Part shown: one piece after another, positions 8,973-17,829 of the stretch
Numbering within the stretch: position 1 is the first letter of the stretch
How the letters are laid out: every line of letters begins with the position of its first letter
NCBI GenBank assembly: GCA_020636075.1
Contig: JACJYO010000006.1
Location: forward strand, 528,392-592,391
Reading direction: 5' to 3'
Origin: Lewinellaceae bacterium
GTDB taxonomy: Bacteria; Bacteroidota; Bacteroidia; Chitinophagales; Saprospiraceae
Length of the DNA stretch: 64,000 bases
The notes under the pieces: generated by a model
The model's database searches: none
What the model saw: only the letters and a program-made list of their open reading frames with translations
Told to the model about the DNA's origin: nothing
Made by a program: the position numbers and the translations under genes

Positions 8973-9213
8973 ATTAGGGGTGTTAAGAGAAATTTTCAAG
9001 AAGATTTTTTTTGCAAAAACCAGCAGTTTTAGCAACACATAGCGTATTTCCCTTGCAGCGTATTTCGCGCAGAGTAACGCAGAGTTTGTTGCGCAGAGTG
9101 GGATTCGGGCAATGGGAAAAACTCTGTGTACTTTGCGGGCCAACTCTGCGTGAAATGCTCTACGGCTAAAATTTTAGTAGAAAAATATTTCTCTTAACAC
9201 CCCTAATTATAAA
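8967..9213. mobile_element. MITE-like element, copy 1, with 7-bp target duplication
   Basis: Element 8974-9206 (233 bp) has perfect 20-bp terminal inverted repeats: TTAGGGGTGTTAAGAGAAAT at the left end and its reverse complement at 9187-9206. It is flanked by TTATAAA direct repeats (8967-8973 and 9207-9213). No coding frame is present. The interior has several CGCAGAGT-like units in both orientations. A second copy at 33185-33366 shares the ends and about 65 bp of right-end sequence and has a different 7-bp flank, which is the signature of transposition. The transposase that would move it is not in this window. Confidence 0.85.
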
Positions 9214-9292
9214 TGATAAATGATGAATAGATTCATCATTCTGGTAAGGTGTACAATTCATCATTCATCATTCATCACTCATCACTCATCAT
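9214..9292. repeat. Short tandem and inverted ATGATGA/TCATCAT repeat
   Basis: Five tandem 7-bp units TCATCA(T/C) at 9258-9292 follow inverted ATGATAAATGATGAA sequence at about 9213-9230. Together they can fold into a long hairpin at the 3' end of the lipoprotein gene. Too short and regular for a CRISPR array. Confidence 0.6.
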
Positions 9293-10080
9293 TATTTCCT
9301 CAGTTCGTGTAAGTTCAATCCAACCGTGAGGCTTACGAAATTGCTCGCCAGGTTAAGCTCGCGGATATTGTTTTTGCCGCGCACGACAGCGGTGCTGTTG
9401 AGGCTGATGACAACCGGGCGAAGGTGCCAGCTAAAGGACCAGGCTATTTCAGTAAGTGCCAGCGGCGAGTTTTCTTCCAATAGTGCAATGCGGTCTGTTT
9501 CTGTTTGGCCTACCCGGCTGTTGATGTCGCCATTCAGATAGTCCACCCAAACAAAACGCAACCCCGTACCAACCTGAAAGCGGCGGTATTTCATACCCAA
9601 TGCAGGCTGAATGAACCAGCGCTGGTAGTTCCAACTTGAATTATAGGTTTCGGTACCGGGGAAGTCGGGTTGTGGTAGGTAGCGGTTTTCTGTCCGGCCT
9701 TTTCCGTATCCACCAAACAAGCTGATGAGGTATTCTTTCTGCGGTCCGGTTTGGAGGTAACCGCCCACGGCGCCCTCGGTCAGCCGGGTTTTTCCTTTGT
9801 ATTCCGTTTCATAAAAAAACTGGGAGAAGTCAGTGTATGTATTACCGGAATAGTGAAGGTCGAAATGGTTCACCATCAGGCCAAGGTGAGAAAGGGGGCT
9901 GTAAATTCCCTGGACTTCCCAACCACTGTTGTGCTTGTTCTTGGCCATGCCTACCTGTACCGTTGCCTGTCCCTTTTCCGACAACATGGGGATTTGCATG
10001 GTATTGGGGGTGTAAAAACGGTTGGAAGAGCAAGCCGGTAACAAAAGGGCCGGTATGGCGAAGTACAGAAGCAGGCGCAT
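9292..10080 (-). CDS. Putative outer-membrane lipoprotein, paralog of the gene at 11707-12483
   Basis: I do not recognise the family. 262 residues with a lipoprotein signal peptide (MRLLLYFAIPALLLPACSS, lipid cysteine at about 17). The mature part begins FYTPNTMQIPMLSEKGQ and then has alternating polar/hydrophobic stretches rich in Tyr, Trp and Gly (WEVQGIYSPLSHLGLMVNHF; YLISLFGGYGKGR), as in small beta-barrel proteins of the outer membrane. The gene at 11707-12483 is clearly related (FYTPNTMQIPMLSEKG against YYAPNSLQTPFLQEKH, and matching MVNHF/LVNHF blocks). A di-heme peroxidase gene separates the two, all on the same strand. Function unknown. Confidence 0.75.
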   Translation of the reverse strand: MRLLLYFAIPALLLPACSSNRFYTPNTMQIPMLSEKGQATVQVGMAKNKHNSGWEVQGIYSPLSHLGLMVNHFDLHYSGNTYTDFSQFFYETEYKGKTRLTEGAVGGYLQTGPQKEYLISLFGGYGKGRTENRYLPQPDFPGTETYNSSWNYQRWFIQPALGMKYRRFQVGTGLRFVWVDYLNGDINSRVGQTETDRIALLEENSPLALTEIAWSFSWHLRPVVISLNSTAVVRGKNNIRELNLASNFVSLTVGLNLHELRK

Positions 10081-10138
10081 GGGTGGAAGTATTTAAAGCA
10101 GTTGTATCAAAAGGGTGTCTCGCAAAAAATGCGACAAA

Positions 10139-10207
10139 TTTTTCACCGCTAAGGCACAAAGACGCGGAGAATCATTTTTGGCGTCTTTGTGCCTTTGCGG
10201 TGAAAAA
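10139..10207. repeat. Long palindrome, CACCGCTAAGGCACAAAGACGC type
   Basis: 27-bp arms at 10139-10165 and 10181-10207 pair with a single mismatch around a 15-nt loop. It lies between the peroxidase stop and the upstream end of the lipoprotein gene. It may block or stabilise transcripts, but has no clear T-tract. Confidence 0.8.
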
Positions 10208-10264
10208 GAACAATCTACGGCGGAAAAATTCCTCCAGAGACTATTGACACAACCCCATTCCGGT

Positions 10265-11446
10265 TTATTTAAACGGGTTGGCGTAGCGTTTGTCGGTAAG
10301 CAACTCCTGGTCGGTCAGTGTTTTCAAAAAGGCAACCAGGTCAGATTTATCCTGCGTGGAGAAATTCATTTTTTTCGCCTGAGCGCCACCCGCGCGCAGC
10401 TCCGTGCTGAGGTTGGGGTGGTATTGAATGCCGGTGCTGTAGTGTTCCACAACCTCTTCCAGGGTATTAAAGCGGCCATCGTGCATGTAGGGTGCCGTCA
10501 GTTCAATATTACGCAGCAATGGAACTTTGAACATCGCCATGTCATCCGTCGCATTCGTAATGCCACCCACGCCGGCATCCACTGTGGTGGCATCGAGGCC
10601 GTTGTTGGCTTTCATCATTTCCGGGCGGCTTTGCGTTGCGCTGTGGCAGGACGCACAATTTTCGAGGTAGATCAGCTTGCCGCGATTTTCGGCGGCAGAA
10701 AAGCCACTGAAGTTATTCTTCTCGAGGTAGCTGTATGCGTTATAACCCAGAGCCTTTTCGGCTTCCACATCAAATTTGCTTTTAAACGAACCGATCCCGT
10801 TTACAAATTCAGCGATCGCTTCTGATACGCGGGCTTCGGTGATCTGATTGCTGCCATACGCCATGCGGAACAAGGGCTCGTAGTAAGGCTGTGCCTGAAC
10901 TGCATTGACAATATCGGCATGGCTCATGTCCATCTCCTTGGGATTGGTCATCGAAGCCATATTCTGATCGGAAGCCGTATTGGCGCGGTTGTCCCAGAAA
11001 AACGGAATGCCGGAAGGACCAAACAGGTCGGTGCCGTAGTATGCCGAAAAGCTCAATACCGAACCCAGTGCTATGGAGTTACGGTCGCCAACGCGGCCAA
11101 AAACACCGGTGCTGACTTTGGCATTATCAGCAAAGGCCAACTCTTGCTTGTGGCAACTGGCACAGGAAATGGTGCCGTCTTTCGAGAGTTTTTTGTCATA
11201 AAACAAGACGCGACCCAGGGTGGCTTTGTCGTAATCAACCGGACGTACGGACAAACCTAATGCCATCAGATGGTTCGGTAGTTCCGATTGGTAGTTTTCC
11301 GGGCGGTCAGGCAGGTTCAGATATTGTGACAACAAGGCGTAATCGGCCGGCTCGTAGTAGTAGTAGTTGAAATCGCTATCGCGCTTACAGGCAGCAGCGA
11401 GGATCAAAACGCCGAGAAACAGACAGGCTAGGTGCAGTTTTTTCAT
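10265..11446 (-). CDS. Di-heme cytochrome c peroxidase (MauG/CcpA family) lipoprotein
   Basis: Periplasmic or outer-membrane-anchored di-heme c-type protein that reduces hydrogen peroxide, or a MauG-like oxidase. The lipoprotein signal peptide ends at Cys20 (LILAAAC). Two heme-attachment motifs are present: CASCH (95-99) and CASCH (264-268). A later Met-His pair in APYMHDGRFNTLEEVVEHY (321-322) is typical of the electron-transfer heme region. Length (393) fits the family. The first binding site is preceded by LGRVLFYDKKLSKDGTISC, the usual block. It lies between two paralogous lipoprotein genes on the same strand, but gaps of ~185 and ~260 bp containing palindromes make an operon uncertain. 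Confidence 0.92.
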   Translation of the reverse strand: MKKLHLACLFLGVLILAAACKRDSDFNYYYYEPADYALLSQYLNLPDRPENYQSELPNHLMALGLSVRPVDYDKATLGRVLFYDKKLSKDGTISCASCHKQELAFADNAKVSTGVFGRVGDRNSIALGSVLSFSAYYGTDLFGPSGIPFFWDNRANTASDQNMASMTNPKEMDMSHADIVNAVQAQPYYEPLFRMAYGSNQITEARVSEAIAEFVNGIGSFKSKFDVEAEKALGYNAYSYLEKNNFSGFSAAENRGKLIYLENCASCHSATQSRPEMMKANNGLDATTVDAGVGGITNATDDMAMFKVPLLRNIELTAPYMHDGRFNTLEEVVEHYSTGIQYHPNLSTELRAGGAQAKKMNFSTQDKSDLVAFLKTLTDQELLTDKRYANPFK

Positions 11447-11632
11447 GGTTATGCATTTTTAGTGAAATGAAGGAAAACGAAGGGAAATGTCCGTAAAAAT
11501 AAGGGCCGGTTCGTTGTTGTGTGTTAAAACAGAAGTGTTAAGGTCATTAATGTTGCGTTAAAACCCTGACAATACTATGACGAAAGACGGAATGATTTGG
11601 CTGCCTGGTTGGGTTGGGTTTCTTCTTTTTTC

Positions 11633-11687
11633 CCCAGCGATGAATCGCTGGGCTAAGAATCGGGGTAATGAATCGCTGGGCTGAGAA
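11633..11687. repeat. CCCAGCGAT palindrome with second half-copy
   Basis: CCCAGCGAT and ATCGCTGGG (11633-11641 and 11644-11652) form a near-perfect hairpin. The unit ATGAATCGCTGGGCT(A/G)AGAA then recurs at 11640-11659 and 11668-11687. It lies between the peroxidase start and the end of the second lipoprotein gene. Confidence 0.7.
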
Positions 11688-11706
11688 CAGCGCATGAAAA
11701 TTGAGG

Positions 11707-12483
11707 CTAATCAATATTGAAAGAATTCATCTGATGACTCCGATCCTTTTTTCGCCATAAATAATCCAGTTCAAATTGGAACGAAATTCCGACCGTGTAT
11801 TTGGCAAAGCCAAACTTTCGGAGTTGCTCTTTGGTGTTGATATTTAGCCGGAAATCGACCCAGACCGGTTCGGTGCCGGCACCAACCGACAAGCCTATTT
11901 CCTGAAAATAGAATGGATTGGCATTTTCAATATTTTGAATGGTACTGATCTCTTCCCCTTGGGTAGCGAGGTTAACATTACCACTGATATAATTAAGCCG
12001 GTTAAAGCGCGAGGCAAGGCTAAAGCGGGCTTTATTTCCCTGTACGGCAAGTCCCGGCTGGAGAAATATCCGTTCAAAACGCAGGTCGGATTCGGCGCCG
12101 CCGCTATAGACGTTGAATACATGGCCGCCGCCCCATCCGCCAAAAAAACTCAGGTTCATGTTGTTCTTAGTTGGATAATACCCTCCCAAGGCCAATTCGG
12201 TCAGCCTTCCATTGCCGTATTCGCGTTCCGGGTTGTCGTCCGGCCGGACGTGTTTCACCTGAAAATGGTTGACCAGCAGGGCGCCATATTTCACCGGACT
12301 ATAACATGCACTGGCTTCCCAGCCGCTGAATTCATCGCCGCCAATGAAGCCGATACTGGCGCGGGTGTCGTGTTTTTCCTGTAAAAATGGCGTTTGCAAA
12401 CTGTTGGGGGCGTAGTAGTAGTGCGTGCAAGCGCTGGTAAAGCAAAGCGCAACGCAAAGCAGGAGAGGCAGGTTTTGGCGCAT
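11707..12483 (-). CDS. Putative outer-membrane lipoprotein, paralog of the gene at 9292-10080
   Basis: Family not recognised. 258 residues with a lipoprotein-type leader (MRQNLPLLLCVALCFTSAC, lipid Cys19). The mature N-terminus HYYYAPNSLQTPFLQEKHD and the internal CYSPVKYGALLVNHFQVKH and LSFFGGWGGGHVF blocks match the paralog 1.6 kb away. The alternating pattern and aromatic-rich strands suggest a small outer-membrane barrel. The start ATG at 12483 is followed at once by a good signal sequence. The pair probably arose by tandem duplication, but they are now well diverged. Function unknown. Confidence 0.75.
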   Translation of the reverse strand: MRQNLPLLLCVALCFTSACTHYYYAPNSLQTPFLQEKHDTRASIGFIGGDEFSGWEASACYSPVKYGALLVNHFQVKHVRPDDNPEREYGNGRLTELALGGYYPTKNNMNLSFFGGWGGGHVFNVYSGGAESDLRFERIFLQPGLAVQGNKARFSLASRFNRLNYISGNVNLATQGEEISTIQNIENANPFYFQEIGLSVGAGTEPVWVDFRLNINTKEQLRKFGFAKYTVGISFQFELDYLWRKKDRSHQMNSFNID

Positions 12484-12553
12484 AATTTCTTTTTTTAACG
12501 TTAGTGCATAAGGATTGGGTTTGAGCAGGTAATTACCTTCGAAAAAATTACTT

Positions 12554-15500
12554 TTAAAGCATTTGAACAGGCTCCATCGATTCCATTAACTCGTCCAATC
12601 CGGGATGATCGAACGGAATGCTGTACAACCGGAGAATCAGTCGGAATAGCTCCACAAAATAGCGGTTTTCCTGCTTGAAGTTGATGTAAACGGAGTTTTC
12701 AAAAAGTGGTGGGAAGGCCGTCGCTAAAGTGCCTTCCAGCAGCAAAGGCAGCACTGTTTTACGAATTGTCGACCGTTTACTTAACCGGGTTTCGAGCATG
12801 CGTATCTCCATGTCCACAACCGGATCGGCGTCCTCTGTTTCATACTTTTCCCGGTATTTTTTGGTGCCGACTGCCAGTGCAAAATCGACGAGCGCAATTT
12901 TATTCACAAATTTTGTGATGCTGTCTCCGGGCTCGTTGTGCCAGCGGTCGAGCAACACATTGATGTCTGCATTGCGCAAATCTTTGGCCAGTTGGAGCAC
13001 CCATTTTTCGTGTTCGGGCAGGCCCCAGGCGTAACTGATGAAGCAGCTGGGTGCGGGCGTGTCCGGCTCGTCGCCGCGCTCGCGGAGGATGGCTTTGATA
13101 CGAACCATGGCTGCCTCGAACTGGGTGCGTCGCGATACGGTTTCCTGTTCCCTGGAAATCACTTCCCGGTCGACACCTGTCACAGTGGTGAGTTCGGTAG
13201 TTGCCGGGATCGGGGTTTCGGTGCCGCAGCTGCTGCAAAAGATGGACTGCCTGCCGCGGTCGAGTTGTTTTATCACCGAAGCGCGCTCCTGCAGTTCCTG
13301 GCAACTCGGGCAGGTCACCACTTCGTACCGGGTGATGTGCACATCGCGGTGTTGCAAAAAAGTTTCGAACAAGCCCTGGAACAACAGACGACCGGGGCCG
13401 GGCATGGTTTTGTTGTAATACAACGTCAGCTCGATCTCGCCTTCGTGTTCTTCGAGTTGGCGGAAACCGCATACTTGTTTGGCTTTCAGTTCGTATTGAG
13501 CCTGATTTTGCCACTGGTTTTTGCGAGTGAAATGGCTGGTGTAACCCAGCAGTACCACCAGGGAGGCATATACATTTTCCACCGAACCTTTGATGAGATA
13601 GCTTACGTCGTCCTCCGTTACGATGTCTGCGGTTTTAGGCCGCTTTTCATTGATGAGGGAAGGGAAAACCAGCAACGAGTGCTTGTATTCGCCGTCGAGT
13701 GTTTCGCGGAAGCAAAGATTTTTTTCCAGAAAAAGGCTGGTCGCGGCGTCGAGCAAAACCTCGCGCTCGGTTTCGCTTTCGATGGTTTCGAGGTCGGGAA
13801 AATCGTAGTCGCCGGCCAACAGTTTTTTCTCTTCCAAAACGCCCAGGCCCTGCGGATTACCGCGGGCTTCGAGTACAAACGAGGCGGCCAGATTGACCAG
13901 GATATCCGGGAAAAGCAAAATGGTTTGTTCGCCGCTGGAGGTGGCGCAGATGGTGACGTAGCCGTGGTTTTCAAGGTGCTTGACTGCTGTCATCATTTCG
14001 GCATTAGTGAATTCCCAATCGGGGTCGGTGGCCTCCAACTGGCGGCGCAAATCTGCTGGGCTGACCAGCACCGTTTTCCGGGATTCCTGTTCCTTCAGGC
14101 CGAGCACAAATGTCTTCACCCGTTTGAAGGTGTGCGTGGTGATGGTGGCCGGCATTTGCTCCCAGGGGATCAGGGTTTTGAGTTTTTCCATCAGCACAGC
14201 GATGCCGGTGCCGTCTTTGGCGCTGGTGGCGAGGTAGCCCCCGGGGATGCTCTGGAAATTGCAAAACTCCTCTAGTTCATCGGTGGTCATGGCGGGTTTG
14301 CTACGGTCGACGCGGGCGGCGATTAGCATGGTTTTTAGGTGGTCTTTTTGACTGCGGGCGAGTTGTTTGAGCCAGTATTCCACGCCGCTCAGGGGTTTTT
14401 CGCGGTTGCCGGGGTCGAAGAGCAGCAGGGCCAGATCGACATCTTTGAGGAAGAGCGCATGAACTAGCCGGTAGTCCGACTGCCCGGCAAGATCCCAGAG
14501 TACCGCCTGGCACTCGGCGCCGTCGGCGCGTTTTTTACCGAGCTCGTCGATGACCCAGAACTGCTGGCCGTGGGTAGAGTCGTGTTCTTTGTATTTGCCG
14601 TGGGCGATGCGCCAGCCCAGGCCGGTTTTGCCGACGCCGCTGTCGCCTACGAGGGCGATTCTAGCGGTGGTGTAAGGGGTGGAGTCAGAAACAATGTCCT
14701 CACCCAGGAGGATGTTGTAGTCCAGTTCCCAGAGTTTGATGACGGTGTCGTTTTCGCCGTGGGCGGCGAGGATGGGCTTTGTGGGGTGGAAGGCTAGTTG
14801 AGATACCCACCAACCGTTATCAGGTTCATCTAATATTGCCACCGGTTGCCAGGAGTCTGTTCGCCAAATTCTTAATGTATCGTCTTTGGATTTCGATATT
14901 ACAAACAAGCCATTTCGAGAAAAAATACATGAATAAACTTCGTTAGTATGACCTTCAAGCACATGTAGAAGTTTTCCATCCTTACTATCCCATACTCTCA
15001 ATGTATTATCACGAGAACCAGAAATGATTGTTTCGCCATTTGGACTGAATGAAACGGAATATACATAATTTGTATGTCCTCTTAGAGTTGCAATTTCATT
15101 TTTGAAATCAAGGTTCCAAATTTTGATAGTCCTATCGCAAGAACCTGAAACGAATCTTTTCCCATCCGTATTGATATCCAGTGAAGTTATGGTGTTTGTG
15201 TGACCATTATAAGTCTGGATTCTTTTGCCAGAATCAATATTCCATACATTTATGTTAGGGTTACTCCTATCAGTTTCCAAACCAGCTACGATTTTATTAC
15301 CATCTAGAGTGAAATTTAACGATAATACTGTGTTGGCATTGGTTTTTAAATCTGTTATTATTTTTCCGGTTTCTGAATCCCAAATCTTGATAGTTCGATC
15401 TGGTGATCCAGAGGCAATTTTTTTTCCATCCGGACTAAATGCGATGCACCAGACATCCTTTTGATGGCCTTGTAGTGTCAATTTTTCATTTCCACTGTCA

Positions 15501-15673
15501 GCATCCCAAATCTTAATGGTTTTGTCCTGTGAACAAGAAGCAATTTTCTTTCCATCAGGACTAAATGCTATTCCATAAATCTTGCTCTCATGCCCCCGCA
15601 ACACCCGCAACAACTTCATCCCCCGCGGGTTCTTCTCGGGCTTCAATACCTGGGCTTTTTTTGGTGTTTCCAT
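12554..15673 (-). CDS. WD40 - Ras-like GTPase - zinc ribbon - SEFIR/TIR protein
   Basis: Large multi-domain protein (1039 residues) that looks like a bacterial STAND/Roco-style sensor. Seven WD40 blades (about 22-317, e.g. GHESKIYGIAFSPDGKKIAS, DKTIKIWD) are followed by a small GTPase: P-loop GDSGVGKT (343-350), switch II DLAGQ (394-398) and AARVDRSKP in the NKxD position. A winged-helix/COR-like linker follows (~510-770), then a zinc ribbon with CPSC...CSSC (788-816), and a C-terminal SEFIR/TIR domain (~876-1015; CFISYAWG, VLLDRW, EPGDS). The family logic is sensing by the propeller, switching by the GTPase and output by TIR/SEFIR; whether the output is NAD cleavage or protein assembly is unknown. 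ATG 15673 is preferred over GTG 15727, which lies in a palindrome. The WD40-coding part is noticeably AT-richer than the rest. Confidence 0.85.
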   Translation of the reverse strand: METPKKAQVLKPEKNPRGMKLLRVLRGHESKIYGIAFSPDGKKIASCSQDKTIKIWDADSGNEKLTLQGHQKDVWCIAFSPDGKKIASGSPDRTIKIWDSETGKIITDLKTNANTVLSLNFTLDGNKIVAGLETDRSNPNINVWNIDSGKRIQTYNGHTNTITSLDINTDGKRFVSGSCDRTIKIWNLDFKNEIATLRGHTNYVYSVSFSPNGETIISGSRDNTLRVWDSKDGKLLHVLEGHTNEVYSCIFSRNGLFVISKSKDDTLRIWRTDSWQPVAILDEPDNGWWVSQLAFHPTKPILAAHGENDTVIKLWELDYNILLGEDIVSDSTPYTTARIALVGDSGVGKTGLGWRIAHGKYKEHDSTHGQQFWVIDELGKKRADGAECQAVLWDLAGQSDYRLVHALFLKDVDLALLLFDPGNREKPLSGVEYWLKQLARSQKDHLKTMLIAARVDRSKPAMTTDELEEFCNFQSIPGGYLATSAKDGTGIAVLMEKLKTLIPWEQMPATITTHTFKRVKTFVLGLKEQESRKTVLVSPADLRRQLEATDPDWEFTNAEMMTAVKHLENHGYVTICATSSGEQTILLFPDILVNLAASFVLEARGNPQGLGVLEEKKLLAGDYDFPDLETIESETEREVLLDAATSLFLEKNLCFRETLDGEYKHSLLVFPSLINEKRPKTADIVTEDDVSYLIKGSVENVYASLVVLLGYTSHFTRKNQWQNQAQYELKAKQVCGFRQLEEHEGEIELTLYYNKTMPGPGRLLFQGLFETFLQHRDVHITRYEVVTCPSCQELQERASVIKQLDRGRQSIFCSSCGTETPIPATTELTTVTGVDREVISREQETVSRRTQFEAAMVRIKAILRERGDEPDTPAPSCFISYAWGLPEHEKWVLQLAKDLRNADINVLLDRWHNEPGDSITKFVNKIALVDFALAVGTKKYREKYETEDADPVVDMEIRMLETRLSKRSTIRKTVLPLLLEGTLATAFPPLFENSVYINFKQENRYFVELFRLILRLYSIPFDHPGLDELMESMEPVQML

Positions 15674-15722
15674 AGCTAAACTGGGTTGGTATTGGTAAGT
15701 GGTTGGCAAGTTAAAAATTTCC

Positions 15723-15795
15723 ACCACGGAGACATGGAGGACACGGAGTTAATCTTTTTAGAAAAAAATCTCCGTGTCCTCCAAGCCTCCGTGGT
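15723..15795. repeat. Long palindrome, CCACGGAG...GGACACGGAG type
   Basis: 26-bp arms at 15723-15748 and 15770-15795 pair with two mismatches around an AT-rich loop. The motif CACGGAG is repeated within each arm. Located between the PorE-like gene stop and the WD40-GTPase gene, and 50 bp upstream of the latter's start. Confidence 0.8.
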
Positions 15796-15804
15796 AAAAA
15801 AACA

Positions 15805-17829
15805 TCACTCCATAATTTTAAATGTAGTGCGCCGGTTTGCCTGGTGCTCCGACTCCGTGCAGCGGTTGCAGGCGCAGCTCACCGCCGGCTGTGTTTCGCC
15901 GTAGCCGATGGCGGCCAGCCGGGCCGCATCGATACCTTTGCCGATGAGGTAGTTGACGGCACTTTGGGCGCGCTTTTGCGAGAGGTCTTCGTTGTAGTCG
16001 TCTTTACCGCGGCAGTCGGTGTGGCTGCCGAGTTGGATGCGGATGTCGGGGTTTTGGCGCAGCACATCGGCCAGACTGTTGAGTGTCGGCTCGGCATCCG
16101 GGCGGATGTCCCATTTGTCGTAATCGTAGTAGATATTTTCGAGCACGATCTCGCGGTTGCGGAAAATCTTGTCGAGCACAATCTCCAGTTCAAATGTTTG
16201 TTCCGGGTTGTTCGGGTCCTGGGCAATACCCACAGTGCTGAAGCGGGCGCTGTTGGACAGGTAGTTTTCGCGGGAAGCGGCAAAACTGTAGTCCGTGTTT
16301 TCAGCCAGTTCGAGCCGGAAATAGCCGTCTTCTTTTACGGTTATGCGCTGTTTTTTTCCGGAAAAACTGATCTCCACGGAGGCGCCGTCGAGCGGGCGGC
16401 GGCCCAGCACCGTGCTGTTGGGGTTGGTTGGGTCGCTGAATATTTTTTCCAAAACATAACCCTCGAGCACCATTTTGTACACCAGCGGTTTGACCGGCGT
16501 AGTGTCCACCTTGGGTGGCTTGGGCGCAGGTACGCGTTGCTCGAACCGGTAGATATCGTCGCCGCCACGGCTGCCGTCGCCGGGCCGGTTGGAGGTGAAA
16601 AAACCTTTGCGAAGCAGGTCGCCGGGCTGGGGTTGGCCGCTGCGGGTGGGGGCGGTTATGGCGATAAAGCCGAAGTCGTCGGCGCCGCTGTTGACCGGTG
16701 GTTTGAGGTTGATGGGCGATGCCCAGGCGTTGTTGTTGGTTTTGAAGGTGCGAAAAATGTCCAGCCCGCCCATGCCTGGTAATCCATCGGAAGCGAAATA
16801 CAGTGTGTCGTCGCTGAACATGGGGAACACCTCGTTTTTGGGTGTGTTGATGTTGCGGCTGAGCAATTTGGGCTCCCCCCAGCCGCTTTCGCTTTGCTCG
16901 TCGCGTTGCACTTCCCACAGGTCGTAGCCCCCCCAGCCTTCCGGGTCGTTGCAGGAGAAGTAGAGCGTATTGCCATCAGGTGAGAGAGCCGGGTGGAAGT
17001 AGTTGATCTTGTCGCGCTGAAAGGGTAGGGGGCGCGGGGTAGCCCAGCTGTCGCCGCCGCGGCTGGCGTAGTAAATTTTACAGTATTGATCGTCGCCCTT
17101 GTAGGCGCCGACGGCGCGGGCGAAGAAAATTTCGGTGTAATCGCGGTTAAAGCACATGGTGCCTTCGTTGCCATCGGAATTCAAGCCGCCGTCGAAAATC
17201 TGCGCACTGGCGTCTTCCGGGTCTACGATGAACAAGTCCATAAATTTATTGCCGGTCCATTTGTACGCATCACCGCCTTTCCCCAGAAACCGGTCGCTGC
17301 TGAATACCAGGCGTCCGTCGGTGTAGTACACCGGCGAAAAGTCGTTTTGTGCGCTGTTGAACAGCGTGGGTTCCACTTCCCAGCCGCTTTCGTCGGCAAT
17401 TTCCAGCCAGCCGATGGCGATATCGCAAGCGGCAATTTCCTTCCGGTATTCGTATGGACTGCCGATCTCGATGCCCAGGTCTTTGAACACGGCGCGGGCT
17501 TCGGCGTAACGCTCCAGTTTTTTCAGGGCATAAGCTTTACCTTTCAGGGCTTCGGGGCCGTAGTTGTTTTCGTAGGCTGTGGAAAACCAATTCAACGAGG
17601 TTTCGTCGTGGCCGTTCTGGCGATACGAATCGGCGATCTGGAAAGCCAGCCGACCTTTTTCAGTGCGGGTTTTGGCGCGGCCAAATTCTTTTTCCAGCAT
17701 GGGGATAGCTACGGCATATTGCTTGCGATCATAGGCCGTACTGCCATCTTTGATCCGAATAGTATAATTGCAGGATGCCAGGAGCATGACCAGGCCCAGA
17801 AAGAGAAATTTGTGTTTTAGTTTGGGCAT
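15805..17829 (-). CDS. PorE-like lipoprotein: TPR, PD40 propeller, CRD and OmpA domain
   Basis: Outer-membrane lipoprotein that should anchor to peptidoglycan. The 674-residue protein begins with MPKLKHKFLFLGLVMLLASC (lipid Cys20); a longer frame upstream lacks a signal peptide, so ATG 17829 was chosen. Domains in order: TPR-like helices (~25-160), PD40/WD40-like propeller repeats (~190-440; FHPALSPDGNTLYFSCN, EVFPMFSDDTLYFASDG), a carboxypeptidase-regulatory-like sandwich (~490-560) and an OmpA C-terminal domain (~575-670; LGSHTDCRGKDDYNEDLSQKRA). This order is that of PorE, the type IX secretion system peptidoglycan-binding protein of Porphyromonas, but Bacteroidota carry many OmpA proteins of this form, so the specific role is inferred. 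Confidence 0.88.
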   Translation of the reverse strand: MPKLKHKFLFLGLVMLLASCNYTIRIKDGSTAYDRKQYAVAIPMLEKEFGRAKTRTEKGRLAFQIADSYRQNGHDETSLNWFSTAYENNYGPEALKGKAYALKKLERYAEARAVFKDLGIEIGSPYEYRKEIAACDIAIGWLEIADESGWEVEPTLFNSAQNDFSPVYYTDGRLVFSSDRFLGKGGDAYKWTGNKFMDLFIVDPEDASAQIFDGGLNSDGNEGTMCFNRDYTEIFFARAVGAYKGDDQYCKIYYASRGGDSWATPRPLPFQRDKINYFHPALSPDGNTLYFSCNDPEGWGGYDLWEVQRDEQSESGWGEPKLLSRNINTPKNEVFPMFSDDTLYFASDGLPGMGGLDIFRTFKTNNNAWASPINLKPPVNSGADDFGFIAITAPTRSGQPQPGDLLRKGFFTSNRPGDGSRGGDDIYRFEQRVPAPKPPKVDTTPVKPLVYKMVLEGYVLEKIFSDPTNPNSTVLGRRPLDGASVEISFSGKKQRITVKEDGYFRLELAENTDYSFAASRENYLSNSARFSTVGIAQDPNNPEQTFELEIVLDKIFRNREIVLENIYYDYDKWDIRPDAEPTLNSLADVLRQNPDIRIQLGSHTDCRGKDDYNEDLSQKRAQSAVNYLIGKGIDAARLAAIGYGETQPAVSCACNRCTESEHQANRRTTFKIME

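Noticed and set aside
9258..9292. Five 7-bp tandem units, briefly considered as CRISPR
   Set aside because: Units far too short, with no spacers and no cas genes.
12938..14275. 445-codon open frame on the plus strand opposite the GTPase gene
   Set aside because: Shadow of the well-supported domain-bearing frame on the minus strand.
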